Part shown: positions 33,846 through 44,300 of the stretch, one piece after another | Numbering within the stretch: position 1 is the stretch's first letter | Layout: the number at the start of each line of letters is the position of its first letter | Assembly (NCBI GenBank): GCA_037974965.1 | Contig: JBBPFI010000001.1 | Coordinates: 2,976,001 to 3,040,000, forward strand | DNA length: 64,000 nucleotides | From: Dacryopinax spathularia | Lineage: Eukaryota > Basidiomycota > Dacrymycetes > Dacrymycetales > Dacrymycetaceae | Direction: 5' to 3' | Program-made: the position numbers and the translations under genes | The notes under the pieces: generated by a model | Seen by the model: the letters and a program-made list of their open reading frames with translations, nothing else | Told to the model about the DNA's origin: nothing | Database searches by the model: none

Positions 33846-35945
33846 CTAGTCCTCAATGTCATCATCCGAGTCGATCACTTCGGCCCGACTATGCCGCCAC
33901 TGCCATGGGTGAGGTTGTTGTGGGCCGATGGGTAGACGCTCCCATGAAGGCCCTCCATGCGATGCGGCTGCACTGATCCAGGTAGGTGCGCTTTGCTGGG
34001 CAGGCCGTTCAGTCTCGATGTCGTCCAGCTGGTGTTCGCTCTCCTCCGGCGGGTAGCTCAGCCGATCAAGCCAATCCCCGCCGTACGGAGGAGCGACTGG
34101 CTCAGTCATCGCATGATGCTGTGCTTCCTGCTCCTCCTGCTGACCCGGTGCTTGAACTCCGTTGTCGACATCACCAATCGTGCCTGGCCCAAGCGCGTCC
34201 TCCTCATCATCCGAGTCGCCCTCGGCCACTTGTTCCCTGTGGTCTGGCTCCAGGGTTGCACTGCTAGCGGGGGGAGGTGGGACGGGATCCGCGTTGGCAA
34301 TGTCGGAATGCCGTACCTCCTCGGCTTCAGCCGGAGGGGCCTGAGTGGCAGTGGTGGTCTGCAACGTCGTGGCCTTCTTTGTGGGAGGCTTTCGGGCAGG
34401 CTTGCGTCGGCTCGGGGCGGGAGAGGGATCCACCAGCGCTTTGCCCCTCTTTGCACCTGTCGACTTCCGCGGAGAGGCAGGCTGCTTGGTAGCAGCAGCG
34501 GGAGTCTTCTTGCCGGTACCCTTTGCCTTTCGTGGAGCCGACTTGGGTGCTGGAGCACTTTGAGACGTGCCCTGGGCTGCTGCGGTCCTTGCAGCTGTCG
34601 CCTTTGCTTGTCCCGTTGTCGGCTTAGGCGGCTCAGGATGGGGAGCAGTTTCCTTTGCAGCACGAGTAGCGCTGCGAGTCATGCGCTTGATGATATCGGC
34701 CGGCTTAGCAGCAGCGTCCAGACCAGGGACATGCTCCTGGACTTTCGTCGAAGCGCGACCTCCTTTGCCCCTTGTCTTCGGCTCCTCCGGCTCGGGTTCA
34801 CTCGCCTTTGCGCCCCGTGTAGCACGGCGCGCCGCACGCTCCGTCCTGGCGGCCTCCTTGACAGCGGCCTCCTTAGCTTTTGCCTCCTTGCCCGGAGCTG
34901 TGCGCGCGATAGACGTCTTCTTGCCGGCTGATTCCTTGCGGGTTGCCTTAGAAGCTGGCTTCCGCTTCTGGCTCGCCTTTGTTGTAGGTGCGGAAGGACG
35001 GGCCGCGGGTTTCTCGACGGTGTCGGATTTGAGTGCGGGAGATGGCGCGGTCTGCGCCTGAATGACTGGTGCGACCTTCCTGGACGGCTTGCCTTTGCCC
35101 TTCGAGGCGCCGTTGGCATCTTGGGCTCCTTTGGTGGGACCGGAGGCACCGGTTTGGCCTGGAGCAACTGGATGGGTAGCGGTGGGGACGGTTGATGCTG
35201 CAGCTTGTTGCGCGGCGACGCGCGCTTGCAGCCGAGCCGAACGGCGGACTGCGGGCGCGGCGGCTTGTTTGACTTTCTTGTCCTTCACTTTCCGTGCACG
35301 GGCGGTGCTTGGCTTCTTTCCGGCTGCAGGGTTGGCCTTGGTCTGCTTTTCCGGTTTGCTGGTGACCGGTGGGGCGCGGTGACTGGTGGACAGCGGCTGA
35401 ATGGTTTCCTCTGGCGACGCAGGGGCTGGCGTTAGGGGCGATGGCGACTTCGGTGCAGGCGATACATCTTGGTGAGCTGAGGGCGGCGCTTGCGCAACGT
35501 GCTGAACGGGTTGCGAAGACCCGGCGCTCTGCGAAGGAGCAGGCGCCTCGTCAAATGAGATTTCGTCGAGGCATTTGAGGGGATAATCTGATATGGATTC
35601 GTTGATTTCCCCAACCTGATACGAATGGGGGAATGCCGTTGGAGTGATCTGTTGTGCCGTGGTAGAAATTCCGCTCGTCAAGTCGGGTATGTCAACGTCG
35701 TCGTCGTCGTCGTCGTCGTCGACGTCGATGGGGTCATCCGGCTCCATATCAGCCGGAAGAGGCTGATCCATCTCGACGTCATCAACCTCGTCGTGAGCCG
35801 TCATGAGATTGTCCATCTCGATGTCGTCGACTTCTGTCTGCATGTTAGATGGTGACGGGGCGGCCAGCGATTGCGGCTCACCGCCATGAGAGGTTGGCAT
35901 GCTTTCAAGCAAGCGCTCAAGGTTGTTTGCCGAGTTTGTCGACAT
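33846..35945 (-). CDS. P2: paralogue of P1 in the right duplication arm
   Basis: Single uninterrupted frame of 699 aa from ATG at 35945 to TAG. Layout equals P1: an acidic N-terminal third (DIEMD and DVEMD motifs and a run of nine Asp), a Pro/Ser segment, then a basic disordered region with VRRSARLQARVA, ATRGAKAS, and a block KKTPAAATKQPASPRKST that is nearly identical to P1 (KKTPAAATKQPVSPRKST). The C terminus keeps the P1 tail pattern (HGGPSWE..., WQW), then adds DSDDDIED. P1 has a 66-bp intron before its tail; here the corresponding region is read without a clear intron. No known domain. The frame is intact although the neighbouring MAPKKK copy is decayed, which suggests selection on P2 but not on the kinase copy. 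Confidence 0.82.
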   Translation of the reverse strand: MSTNSANNLERLLESMPTSHGGEPQSLAAPSPSNMQTEVDDIEMDNLMTAHDEVDDVEMDQPLPADMEPDDPIDVDDDDDDDDVDIPDLTSGISTTAQQITPTAFPHSYQVGEINESISDYPLKCLDEISFDEAPAPSQSAGSSQPVQHVAQAPPSAHQDVSPAPKSPSPLTPAPASPEETIQPLSTSHRAPPVTSKPEKQTKANPAAGKKPSTARARKVKDKKVKQAAAPAVRRSARLQARVAAQQAAASTVPTATHPVAPGQTGASGPTKGAQDANGASKGKGKPSRKVAPVIQAQTAPSPALKSDTVEKPAARPSAPTTKASQKRKPASKATRKESAGKKTSIARTAPGKEAKAKEAAVKEAARTERAARRATRGAKASEPEPEEPKTRGKGGRASTKVQEHVPGLDAAAKPADIIKRMTRSATRAAKETAPHPEPPKPTTGQAKATAARTAAAQGTSQSAPAPKSAPRKAKGTGKKTPAAATKQPASPRKSTGAKRGKALVDPSPAPSRRKPARKPPTKKATTLQTTTATQAPPAEAEEVRHSDIANADPVPPPPASSATLEPDHREQVAEGDSDDEEDALGPGTIGDVDNGVQAPGQQEEQEAQHHAMTEPVAPPYGGDWLDRLSYPPEESEHQLDDIETERPAQQSAPTWISAAASHGGPSWERLPIGPQQPHPWQWRHSRAEVIDSDDDIED

Positions 35946-36742
35946 ACTTTGTGATTCGAGTTGAGTAGAAATGTGTGGGGACAGAGAGCACTAGGCGTTT
36001 TTCGAAAGAGCCTCAGAAGGATAAGGCCGGAGAGCGGCAAGGTACTTATAAGAAACGGAAGCGCCTCCTCCCACCCTGCCTACGCCGCGAGGCCCACGAA
36101 CAATGGGAGGAACCACCAATTGAGTTCATGCAGTAATCTGATGCTTGGCGCGGAAGGGCGAACGGGACTTCTATGATTCCCAATTAAGGAACCGTTCTGA
36201 CTGCACTAGCGCCTCCACGATCAGATCGTGACAGCATCCAGTTCTTACGGCTGGCACCAGTTCGCTTCCACTGAAAGTTGTCCGAGGATGTGTTATCGAG
36301 ATCCAGCGTGCCGATCGAGCGTGACCCGAATAAGCGCTGCTATCGATCAAAGAAGGAATCCACATTTTCCCCAGAATTTCTTCAAGAAGACTTCTTTGCC
36401 GGAAGCTGATTCACTGCCAACCTTGTTCCCGCTTGACAGGAGAAGACATGCCGAAAACCCTATCCACTGCTCCGCGTGGTAAAAGGTTTCGGGGTCTTGT
36501 GACCCGAGGCACTGGGTCCTGTCACCCGGATACACAGGGCAGTTCGATGGGCACGCTACTCTACTCTAGCGCGCCCCACAACCGAGCGTGACAGCTCCGA
36601 GAGGATGACTAGAGTTTGCCAGCGTGCGTGCTAACAGATAATCACTCCCCCTTGTCGGGAAAGTGGACCAGATTCATACCGCAAGTACAGTGTATTGCAC
36701 AGTGATACGTTGTAACTGGTTACCAGTTACAACGTATCACTG
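35946..36742. promoter_or_regulatory. Spacer upstream of P2, homologous to the P1 upstream spacer
   Basis: 797 bp, almost the same length as the P1 spacer (811 bp). Matches in the same order when reverse-complemented. It ends in a perfect hairpin (see separate entry). Confidence 0.6.
36700..36742. repeat. Perfect 20-bp inverted repeat with 3-nt loop
   Basis: Left arm CAGTGATACGTTGTAACTGG at 36700-36719, loop TTA, right arm the exact reverse complement at 36723-36742; a partial further copy (GTTACTGGTTGTAACC) follows. It sits where the MAPKKK copy meets the P2 upstream spacer. Confidence 0.95.
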
Positions 36743-38800
36743 TTACTGGTTGTAACCCCGGTACAAAACGGTTGGTAAAGGGGTAATAACGGGAACAATA
36801 CTGATGTGGAAGGATACCACCTTCCAATGGGTAGCGCCGCTCGCCCGCTCCTCAATTGGCTGTGCCTGGTGCACCACAGGGACCAGCTGACCTAGTCCTC
36901 TGCGTGATGTCGCCTTCTCGTCGTACTCGAGCACCTAGACCCCAACGCCGCAGCGCATGGATACTGCATTACTTCGGGAGCTGTAAATGGCCGCATTGGG
37001 TTGATGGTCCTTGGAATCAGGGAGAGGAGGCGCCCTCGCAGCCACACCCAATACGGAGCGTGATGGTCCGGCACAGCCTTATCAGGGGCGTTGCCCGAAG
37101 CGAATTCGGGGCTCGCCATAGGCATTCCATGTCTTCCATGTCGGTCGACATTTCAAGTACGACTCAACCGGGTAATTGGATGGTTACAGCGGCGGTGTAT
37201 TCTTGACCGCTTCCGAACAGAGGCGCCCGCGCATCTTCATTCGCATCAAACCATCCACACCAAACCAAGAGGGGAAGTGGGGTGGAGGAAGCGGTTGGAG
37301 ATGGTACATGCTCATGCCATGTCGTCTCGCGTGCTCGTGCATCCTTGCTAGCGTATTTGTGCTTTCCCGAGGATCCTGGTGGCGCCATAAGTCAAGACGG
37401 CGTAAAGGGCCTATCCCAATCTAGTATTTTAGTATTACTTCTACAGTAAATCGAGTGAATTGCAATAAACCCTTTTTTTAGGGAAATCTGCAGCTAAATC
37501 CTATATTTATAAGCTACAACGGCAGCGAGATATTGGAGGATGGAGACGCCGCCAGTGGTAATGACTCTTCGGCGAGCGGATCGAGTCTCAGGGGCCGATG
37601 GTCCCTCTGAACTCAATCCGTGCGAGATGGGCTTGGAGCTCTTGTTGCTGTCACAACCAGCTCTCGTCTTGATTCGGACAGAGCGTAAGCGGATCCTGTG
37701 GGTCGCCGGTTTGAGTCACCAGCTCGGCAACTTCCTGTCGCTGCTTGAATCATCCGTTACTCTTCGCGCCAGGAACCTTCCGCATTTGATCAGGTTCGGA
37801 GAACATCCAATTGACTCACGAACAGAGTCATGCCTTTGTAGACTCACCTCCGCAGCAGGTCGACATCCGATTCCGGTCATCCAACGAACCTTCTCCCCCT
37901 CGTTATGAGCGTGCCTGTGCATGCGTACCCCAGCAGAAGGTTCCCCGATCGGCCGGATCGCTCTTTTCGCAGATGAAGCTTATGCGGACGATCGCGCGTT
38001 TCACAAGCTCGCGAACAAAGTTCTGCCACGTCGCTGTAATCCATGCCGTTGTAGGTTCGTTCGCTCTTCCCCGCCGCGAACGCGTGGACCGTGGCAGTTC
38101 GCGAGTAACTCCGGCCGAGGCGGTACTTGATGCCTTTCGGCGAAACTCTGTGAATGGATTTGGGACGGCCTTGGCAGCGGATTGATGGAGCGGACGTGCA
38201 TCGCAGTTGGCGGACGGCGCGAGGATGATGTGCTTAGTGGGCAATACTGTAATCACCATTACCATCCTCAAAACGCTTGCACCCCGTTTCCGCGAACTGT
38301 TCGCTCCCCGTCGTTCGAACTCGAAGAGACGGATGTTCTTCGTGTTCATAGTGCGCAGTCTCGTACCAGTCGCGCCCTTAGAGGGCATTCATCGTCCGCT
38401 GGCGCTGGCGCTGGCGCTGGTCCGCAAGTGGGTCGCCGTTCGCGCGCTCAAGACGACGTCGACGCAGTTACGGTATGCGGCGGCATGGGAAACGGAATTC
38501 GGCGAGCGGCCTCTACCTCTTCTAAAGGAGGTTGACAATGCGTGATATTATTAGGGTGCTTGCGACCGAGCTGCAGTACACGAATTAGCAATGATTTAGA
38601 GGTGCAGATGAGCCGAACGCACCAGAGATGCCATCCTACCGTGACAATCAGCCTCTCTCCTTCCTTGACAAGATCCCGCCCCGTAAATCGCTCTCCAAAA
38701 CGCCCACCTCCCTACAACAGCTCCGAGTCTCCATCTTCAACACGCCGTGAGAAGGTTTCAGCAACAGACTGAGCACTTCAGCATAGCCGCGAGGAGTACG
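36743..38800 (-). pseudogene. Decayed copy of the SSK2-type MAPKKK
   Basis: Minus-strand segments match the functional gene at 14415-19078 in the same order. From the far end: an intron-1 region near 38590-38640 (AATCATTGCTAATTCGTG against AATCACTGCTGATACGCG); TWQNFVRELVKRAIVRISF near 37950-38035 against TWQKFNRELMKLAIAYVSF; a GTGACTCAA..GACGAGAGCTGGTTG segment near 37620-37760; the DFG/activation-loop start near 37390; a GAAATGTCGAC segment near 37145; a MHRPTAAE-equivalent near 36985; and MLEYDEKATS near 36905-36934 against MLEYEEEEATS. Frames shift repeatedly, stops occur, and the kinase N-lobe is missing, replaced by an AT-rich insert at about 37424-37520. Retention of an intron shows DNA-level duplication, not a retrocopy. 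The left limit is approximate; similarity fades above 38.8 kb. Confidence 0.85.
37424..37520. other. AT-rich insert inside the MAPKKK copy
   Basis: About 97 bp of AT-rich sequence (TAGTATTTTAGTATTAC, CCCTTTTTTTAGG, TATATTTATAAGC), unlike the G+C-rich surroundings, at the place where the kinase N-lobe should be. Confidence 0.55.
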
Positions 38801-39538
38801 TCACGGCCTGGCGAGTCGTTTGCCGACCCAGCTCGTTGGGATGCATGAAAGCGGAGTGCTGTGTTGCTACTTGACTTGCATGCCGGTGCGAGGGACAACT
38901 GCGAGTCGTCACGCTAGTCACGGCAAAATCGAGGTGGGTTCGTTCAGTTTCTCAGCGAGGTCGAGTTGTGGCACCTTCAGGGCAGCATCTATCAGCCTGC
39001 TAGGGAATTGACCCTGGGACGGGCTAGGTATGACAATCGAGACAGTGACAGTGGACATGCCGCTTCTTTCGAGCGTTCAAAGTATAGCGTCTCTTGCACA
39101 TACTCAGAATGGGTGAGGAGGCAGGGCGCGTTGAAGGTGCGAGGCACAGCGGACAGGCGGTAGAGGGGTGGACGCTCTGGTGCAGGGTTGAGGTCCGCAC
39201 GGGCTGGCAGCGGAGACGCCGGGTCGAGTGTTTCGGTTACTTTGGACATGATAGCCAACATTTGGAACACAGACTCGTTCAGAACTGTCTCAATGCCGAT
39301 CACTGCAATGGTGTCTAGGCATTGGAAATTCCACACAAGGAAGCGACAATATGGCTCGAACATTATCGGACTTGGACGCGCAAGTGTTCCGGCTGTTGTT
39401 CATATCCTCAACTCACACACGGGCGGTCTTTATTGCAGAAAGAATTGCATTGCTACTATGTTACAATTGCGAATCCCTTATCCTACCACAGTCCCTTGCA
39501 TTGCGTTGCATAGCTGTCATGTATTGTGTTGTTGTCGT
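38801..39538. other. Intergenic
   Basis: Between the MAPKKK copy and the HSP20 stop codon. The 123-codon minus-strand frame (38992-39363) and the plus-strand frame overlapping HSP20 show no recognisable content. It may include more distant remnants of the kinase copy. Confidence 0.4.
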
Positions 39539-40165
39539 TCACTCCACGTTGATCTTGACGCTCTGGCTGTCCTCCAAGAAAGGCACAACCAGCGTGAGGA
39601 CACCGTCCTCCAGGCGGGCAACGACCCTGCTGCCGTCAACTGGGCGAGGCAGGGTGAAGCTCTGCGAGAACGTAGTCGAGAAGGTCTGTTCCTCCGCTTT
39701 GGCTACTTCGCCCGCCGACTTCTGGGCGACTTCGGTGCTTGTCGATTCGGGAGCCTTCTCTGCGGGCTTCTCAGTCGAAGAGGACTCGGCAGCGGCGGTC
39801 TGGCCAGCAGCGGGTTGTTGTGTGCCCTGGCTCTGCTGACCAGCACCTTCAGGCTGGAACCGCTTGTACGCCTTGCCCTCGATGCGGATCGTCTTGCCTC
39901 CTTCACCAATCGTGACGTCCAAGTCCTCCTTCTTCACACCCGGCAGCTCCGCCTCAAGCAAGTAACCGTTAGCGACTTCCCTTAGCTCCGTCTTGGGTGT
40001 GCGAACTGAGAAGTCGCTAGTGAGACCGTCGAAGATGTCGCTGAAGGCATTCAACAGCTGAGCCTGCTGTTGTGCCAGCTGGCGATAGGCAGCTTGCCGG
40101 CGCGCGAGCGAGCGAGAGGAGACGGGGGCGAAGATCGGGTCGTCGAACAGGCTGATCAGAGACAT
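39539..40165 (-). CDS. Small heat-shock protein (HSP20 / alpha-crystallin family)
   Basis: Single-exon gene, 208 aa. Small HSPs are ATP-independent holdases that bind unfolding proteins. The N terminus (MSLISLFDDPIFAP) is followed by a Gln/Ala/Arg-rich helix. The alpha-crystallin domain starts with TELREVANGYLLEAELPGVKKEDLD and closes with the diagnostic LEDGVLTLVVPF, then a short tail KINVE. The domain is split by about 60 residues of Gln/Ala/Ser/Glu-rich sequence between KAYKRFQPEG and TFSTTFSQSFTLPRPVD, an insertion position common in fungal Hsp30/Hsp20 proteins. Heat induction is suggested by HSE-like sites 360-500 bp upstream. Lack of introns is typical of stress-induced genes. Confidence 0.95.
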   Translation of the reverse strand: MSLISLFDDPIFAPVSSRSLARRQAAYRQLAQQQAQLLNAFSDIFDGLTSDFSVRTPKTELREVANGYLLEAELPGVKKEDLDVTIGEGGKTIRIEGKAYKRFQPEGAGQQSQGTQQPAAGQTAAAESSSTEKPAEKAPESTSTEVAQKSAGEVAKAEEQTFSTTFSQSFTLPRPVDGSRVVARLEDGVLTLVVPFLEDSQSVKINVE

Positions 40166-40509
40166 TGCGCTTTGTTGTTGAGGTTGTTGTGTGGGTATTG
40201 AGCGCTTAGAGTGGGTAGTCGTGTGAGTCGTGTGCTTGTTGTGTTGTTTGTCTGTGTGTCTGCTGGTCCACTAAGTGCACGACAGGTGGTGGTTATATAC
40301 CCTTCCAACCCGCCCAGACTAGCGACCAGGACAGGCAGTCTATCCGCCTCGAAGGCACAGCCGATTACGCATTACCCAGACTAGAAAGAGCGTCACGAGA
40401 CTAGAAAGCACGCGCGGTACAAGCCGAGAGAGTGCGAGAAAGCCATTAATGAGCGAGAGACGCGGAAAGGTGCGGAGAAGGACAAGGGAACGCTAAGCGC
40501 CCAACACAG

Positions 40510-40514
40510 CCAAT
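40510..40514 (+). promoter_or_regulatory. CCAAT box
   Basis: CAGCCAATAGG context, about 350 bp upstream of the HSP20 start, next to the first HSE-like site. Confidence 0.4.
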
Positions 40515-40527
40515 AGGCGCCGGAAGG

Positions 40528-40540
40528 TCCTGGAACGTTC
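40528..40540. promoter_or_regulatory. Heat-shock-element-like site 1
   Basis: TCCTGGAACGTTC: alternating nGAAn/nTTCn-type units at 5-bp spacing, with one mismatch in the first unit. Confidence 0.6.
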
Positions 40541-40626
40541 TGGCACGTGATTATGGCGGGGGCGGGAATCACGTTCCTCTCTGCCCCGCATTGCGGAATG
40601 AACGATCTCGAACAGAATGACAGGCG

Positions 40627-40666
40627 TTCTGGAACGTCAATATGAGTGGTCCATTCCGGACGTTCC
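40627..40666. promoter_or_regulatory. Heat-shock-element-like sites 2 and 3
   Basis: TTCTGGAACGTC at 40627-40638 and TTCCGGACGTTCC at 40654-40666 both show inverted GAA/TTC units. Three such sites within 140 bp upstream of an HSP20 gene support HSF control. Confidence 0.6.
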
Positions 40667-41329
40667 TTTATCTGGAATTTACGAGACACAGGGAACGTGA
40701 TGCGGGGGAGGATGATGACAGCTCTGCTTGCCACTTCAGGCAACAGAGGCACCATGCCGTACATTGCCGCTGTTGCAAGTCTCGCACTGACTCCACACCA
40801 AATTGCACAATTTTGACACGCCAGCCAGCAGTCGCGATCGCACGATATCACACGCAGTTGTAGAGAGCAGAACCAATCGGCAGCCAACAGGCCGCTATTA
40901 GATTCGAAATTCAGACCAGAAAGTAAAAACGGAAAACAACACAGACAGACACAGAACACGAAGCACATCGACACGACACGACACGACACGACAGTCCCAA
41001 CAAACCACATGCACCCGAAAGCGGACAGGGACACAGATACAAAAGATGCTACAGGAAAAAGGAAATTGAAACGAGATATTCAGAGAGACAAAGGAGAAGC
41101 CAGCCCGTGCGCAGAGGGCGGTGAGCTGGATTATACACTGCGATCGCACGATGTACGATCAATGACTGGAAACGAGATCCAGGATACTGCTCCGAAGAGC
41201 TTTTGCGAAGGGATATACCCTCGATAGAGATCGACAGTTTCGTCGCCCTTGCCGTCTCCAGTAATCAGTTCGTCCCCGTGCCAGCAAGCTCACCGCCTTG
41301 CCGGCTCTAAATGCAGCAGTTCGTCCCCG

Positions 41330-44300
41330 TTAGAGCATCATCATCTCGGCGTTGACGTCGATCGGACCGGCATCATCCTCATCGTCCGAGTCGACCATCT
41401 GGACCTCAATGGTCGGAACTGAGGCAGACGCAGGAATCTGAGTCTCATGCACGTAGTCCGGATCGTCGTCCGAATCAACAAGGTCGCCCTGCGGCGCAGG
41501 TTCCGCATCCTGATCATCGTTCTCTGAGGATTGCATGTCCTCCTCAGGCGGCGCTTGAAGGTCCTGGGGAGGAACGGAACCGCTCAGGCGTCGAACGAGC
41601 TCGCGCTCTTCATGCTCCCGAACAATGCTGTCCAGAATTGCCTGTCCCTCAGCCTCGAGCTCAGCCAGTGTCTGCGGAACAGCGACCTCATCCTCGTCCA
41701 TATCCTGATCCTGGCCCTGGTCGAGCACGCTTTCAACATCAGGGCCGTCGACGTCCTCGTCCTCACCTTCCTGGACCGCAGCCTCGAGCTCGACAGTCGC
41801 GCTCCTCTCCCTCACATCCTGAGATCCGGCACGCACGACAGGGGTGCTATCGTCGGCGTTCTCGTCGGCGTTGAACTCCTCGGTGATCTCGAGCTGCTCT
41901 TGGATCACCTCTATCGACTCTGATTCTTCCTCGAGAACCTCGACGTCCGGAGCGTCGTCGACTTCCATCGCGTCTCCCGCAGGCTGAGGCTGAGGCATGG
42001 CAATTTCCTCTTCGACTTCGATCCCGACTTGGACGGCTATCGTCTCAGCTGCACCGGCGTCAGCTGGGGCGGCCTCTGCATCCTCATCGTCGGAGTCGTC
42101 ATCGTCCAGGAAGACCTGCCTTCCGTCAGGTGCCAGCAGTCCCTTGCCAGAAGGATGCGGGACGTAGCCCTCAAGGGGATCAGCGGTCTCGGTCGTCTTT
42201 CCGGGCCTGGCGGCCTGCTTCGCAGGCGAACTCTTCGACGCAGAAGCAGCTTTGGAAGTCGAAGCGGCCTTCTTCGCCTTAGGCTTCTTCTCTTCAGCTG
42301 GCTGAGCAGCCTTTTTGGCCGTAGGCTTCCGACTCCGCTTGGGAGGGCTCGGCGGAGGCGGCGGAACTACTGCGGCCTTGCCCCTCGTTGCACGAGTCGT
42401 CTTGCGAGGCGAAGCAGGCTTCTTCGCAGCGGCAGCCTTCTTAGCAGGCGCTTTCGCCTTGGCCGGGGCACGCTTAGGAGCAGCGAGCTTAGACTTCTCC
42501 TCAGCAGGAGCAGGAGCAGCTTTCTTGCCCCTTCCCCTCGTTGCCTTTGGCGCCTCCGGTTCGGGTTCAGACTCCTTGGCCGTACGCGACGAACCGCGCG
42601 TCGCTCGCTTCCCAGCAGGAGCCTCAGCGGGCTCCGCAGCCTGCTTCGATGCAGCAGCACCGCGACCGCGAGTGGCACGGGTCGTCTTGACAGCTTCCTT
42701 GGCCATCTGCTCCTCGACCGCCTCTTTCGCTTTCGCCTGTTTGGTAGCACGACCACTGGAGGGCTTCTTCTCCACCGCCGAGACGCCCTTTCCCTTCCCC
42801 GTGCCGGCAGCTTTCGAAGCGGGAGCAGCCTTCGAGGCACCCTTGGACGCAGCCTTCGAAGGTCCAGCGTCCTTACTCGCAGGAGCAGAAGACTGAGCCC
42901 GCAGTTGACTAGGCCGGTTGGGAGGATGATCAATCTCGATCACGAGCTCGAACTTGGCTTTGGACGGCTTCGCTGCGGCGGCCTTGCCTTTGCCTTTGTC
43001 TTTCGCCTTGGAGGCGGGGACGGGGACGTCGGCGTCGTCGACTTCGTCTGCAGGGGCAGCAGCGCGAGTGCGGCGTTTTGTAGGCTCAGGTTCTGGGGCG
43101 GCAGAGGCGGTAGCGCGGGTAGAACGGGTTGCGCGGCCTGTATTTTCTTGTGCAGGAGCAGGAGCAGCCTGTCGACCACGAGTAGTCCGAGTGGCACGTG
43201 TTCCAGGCTCTTCGACAGACTCAGGAGCAGCAGCCTTCCTCCCTCGAGTCGCACGAGCAGGAAGCTCAACGACAACCTCAGGCTGCGCGCGCGCTCCGCG
43301 GCGTGTCGTCCTTGGTGCCGGCTCAGGAGCAGCAGCAGCAGCAGAACGACCACGTCCACGGGTCTTCGGAGCAGGCTCTTCTTCTTCTTCTTCTTCTTCT
43401 TCTTCGTCCTCCTCCTGCCCTTCGTCATCGTCATCAGCAGCAGCGCGGGAAGCAGCACCGCTCCTCGTCCTCTGACGCGCTGCAGCGGGCTTCTTCTCCG
43501 CTGCTTTGGAGCGGGTCGCTCGGCCCTTCGACTTGGGCTCGGGCTCGGGCTCGTCGTCCTCCTCATCGTCCTTCGCAGCAGCGCGGCCCCGGGTAGCTCT
43601 CGTCGCCCTAGAAGCCTTCGTCGCCGGCACCTCCTTCCCCTTCGCCTGCGCACCACGCGTAGCCCTCGTACCGCGCTTCGCCTGCTCAGGCTCTTCCTCC
43701 TCCTCTTCATCGTCATCATCATCGTCATCGTCAGCCTCGTCCTCATCCTCATCCACATCCATCTCCTCAGCCGCAATAGCCTCCCTATACCTGCCCGACA
43801 TCCTCCCCTTCCGTGCCGACCTCCTCACCGGCTCCTGCTCTCCCCTCCCCGCATCACTTTCCTCGTCGGAGGAAGAAGCGTCGCGCGCGTCTTTTTCGGG
43901 CGCGTAGTCCGAGTCGGCTCCTTTATCCACTTCGGCCTGAGCGAGCAACTCGTCGTCCGTTTCGCCTTCGGCGTCTTCGTCCTCTTCCCCTTCTTCGTCC
44001 TCTTCCTCCTGGATGACGTTCTTCGCGGGGGCTTTGCCCTTCCCACTCCCGGCTGGGCGGCCCCGCTTGGGCTTCTCGACAGCCTCGCGCTCTTTCTGCA
44101 GCGCCTTGGCAGGACGGCCACGTTTTCCCTTCACAGCCGGAGCGGCACGAGCGGGCGTACGAGCGGGAGTGCGCGTGGGGGTGGGGGTGCGGAGGTCGAT
44201 CATGTCGATCTCGTCCGCGCTTTCTTCATCGTCGGGCAGTTGCACATCCGGGTCCGATTCAGGCGAGGTGAGCTCCTCATCCACCGCTTTAGCTTTGCCT

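Larger units (their letters stand above)
40166..41329. promoter_or_regulatory. HSP20 promoter and P3 3' flank
   Basis: About 1.16 kb. Contains the HSE-like cluster, a CACGACA-type short tandem array near 40970-40992, and no convincing gene. A 213-codon minus-strand frame (40393-41034) is a chance frame through the HSP20 upstream region. Confidence 0.5.

Noticed and set aside
33957-34931. A 324-codon plus-strand frame
   Set aside because: Antisense shadow of P2, no domain content.
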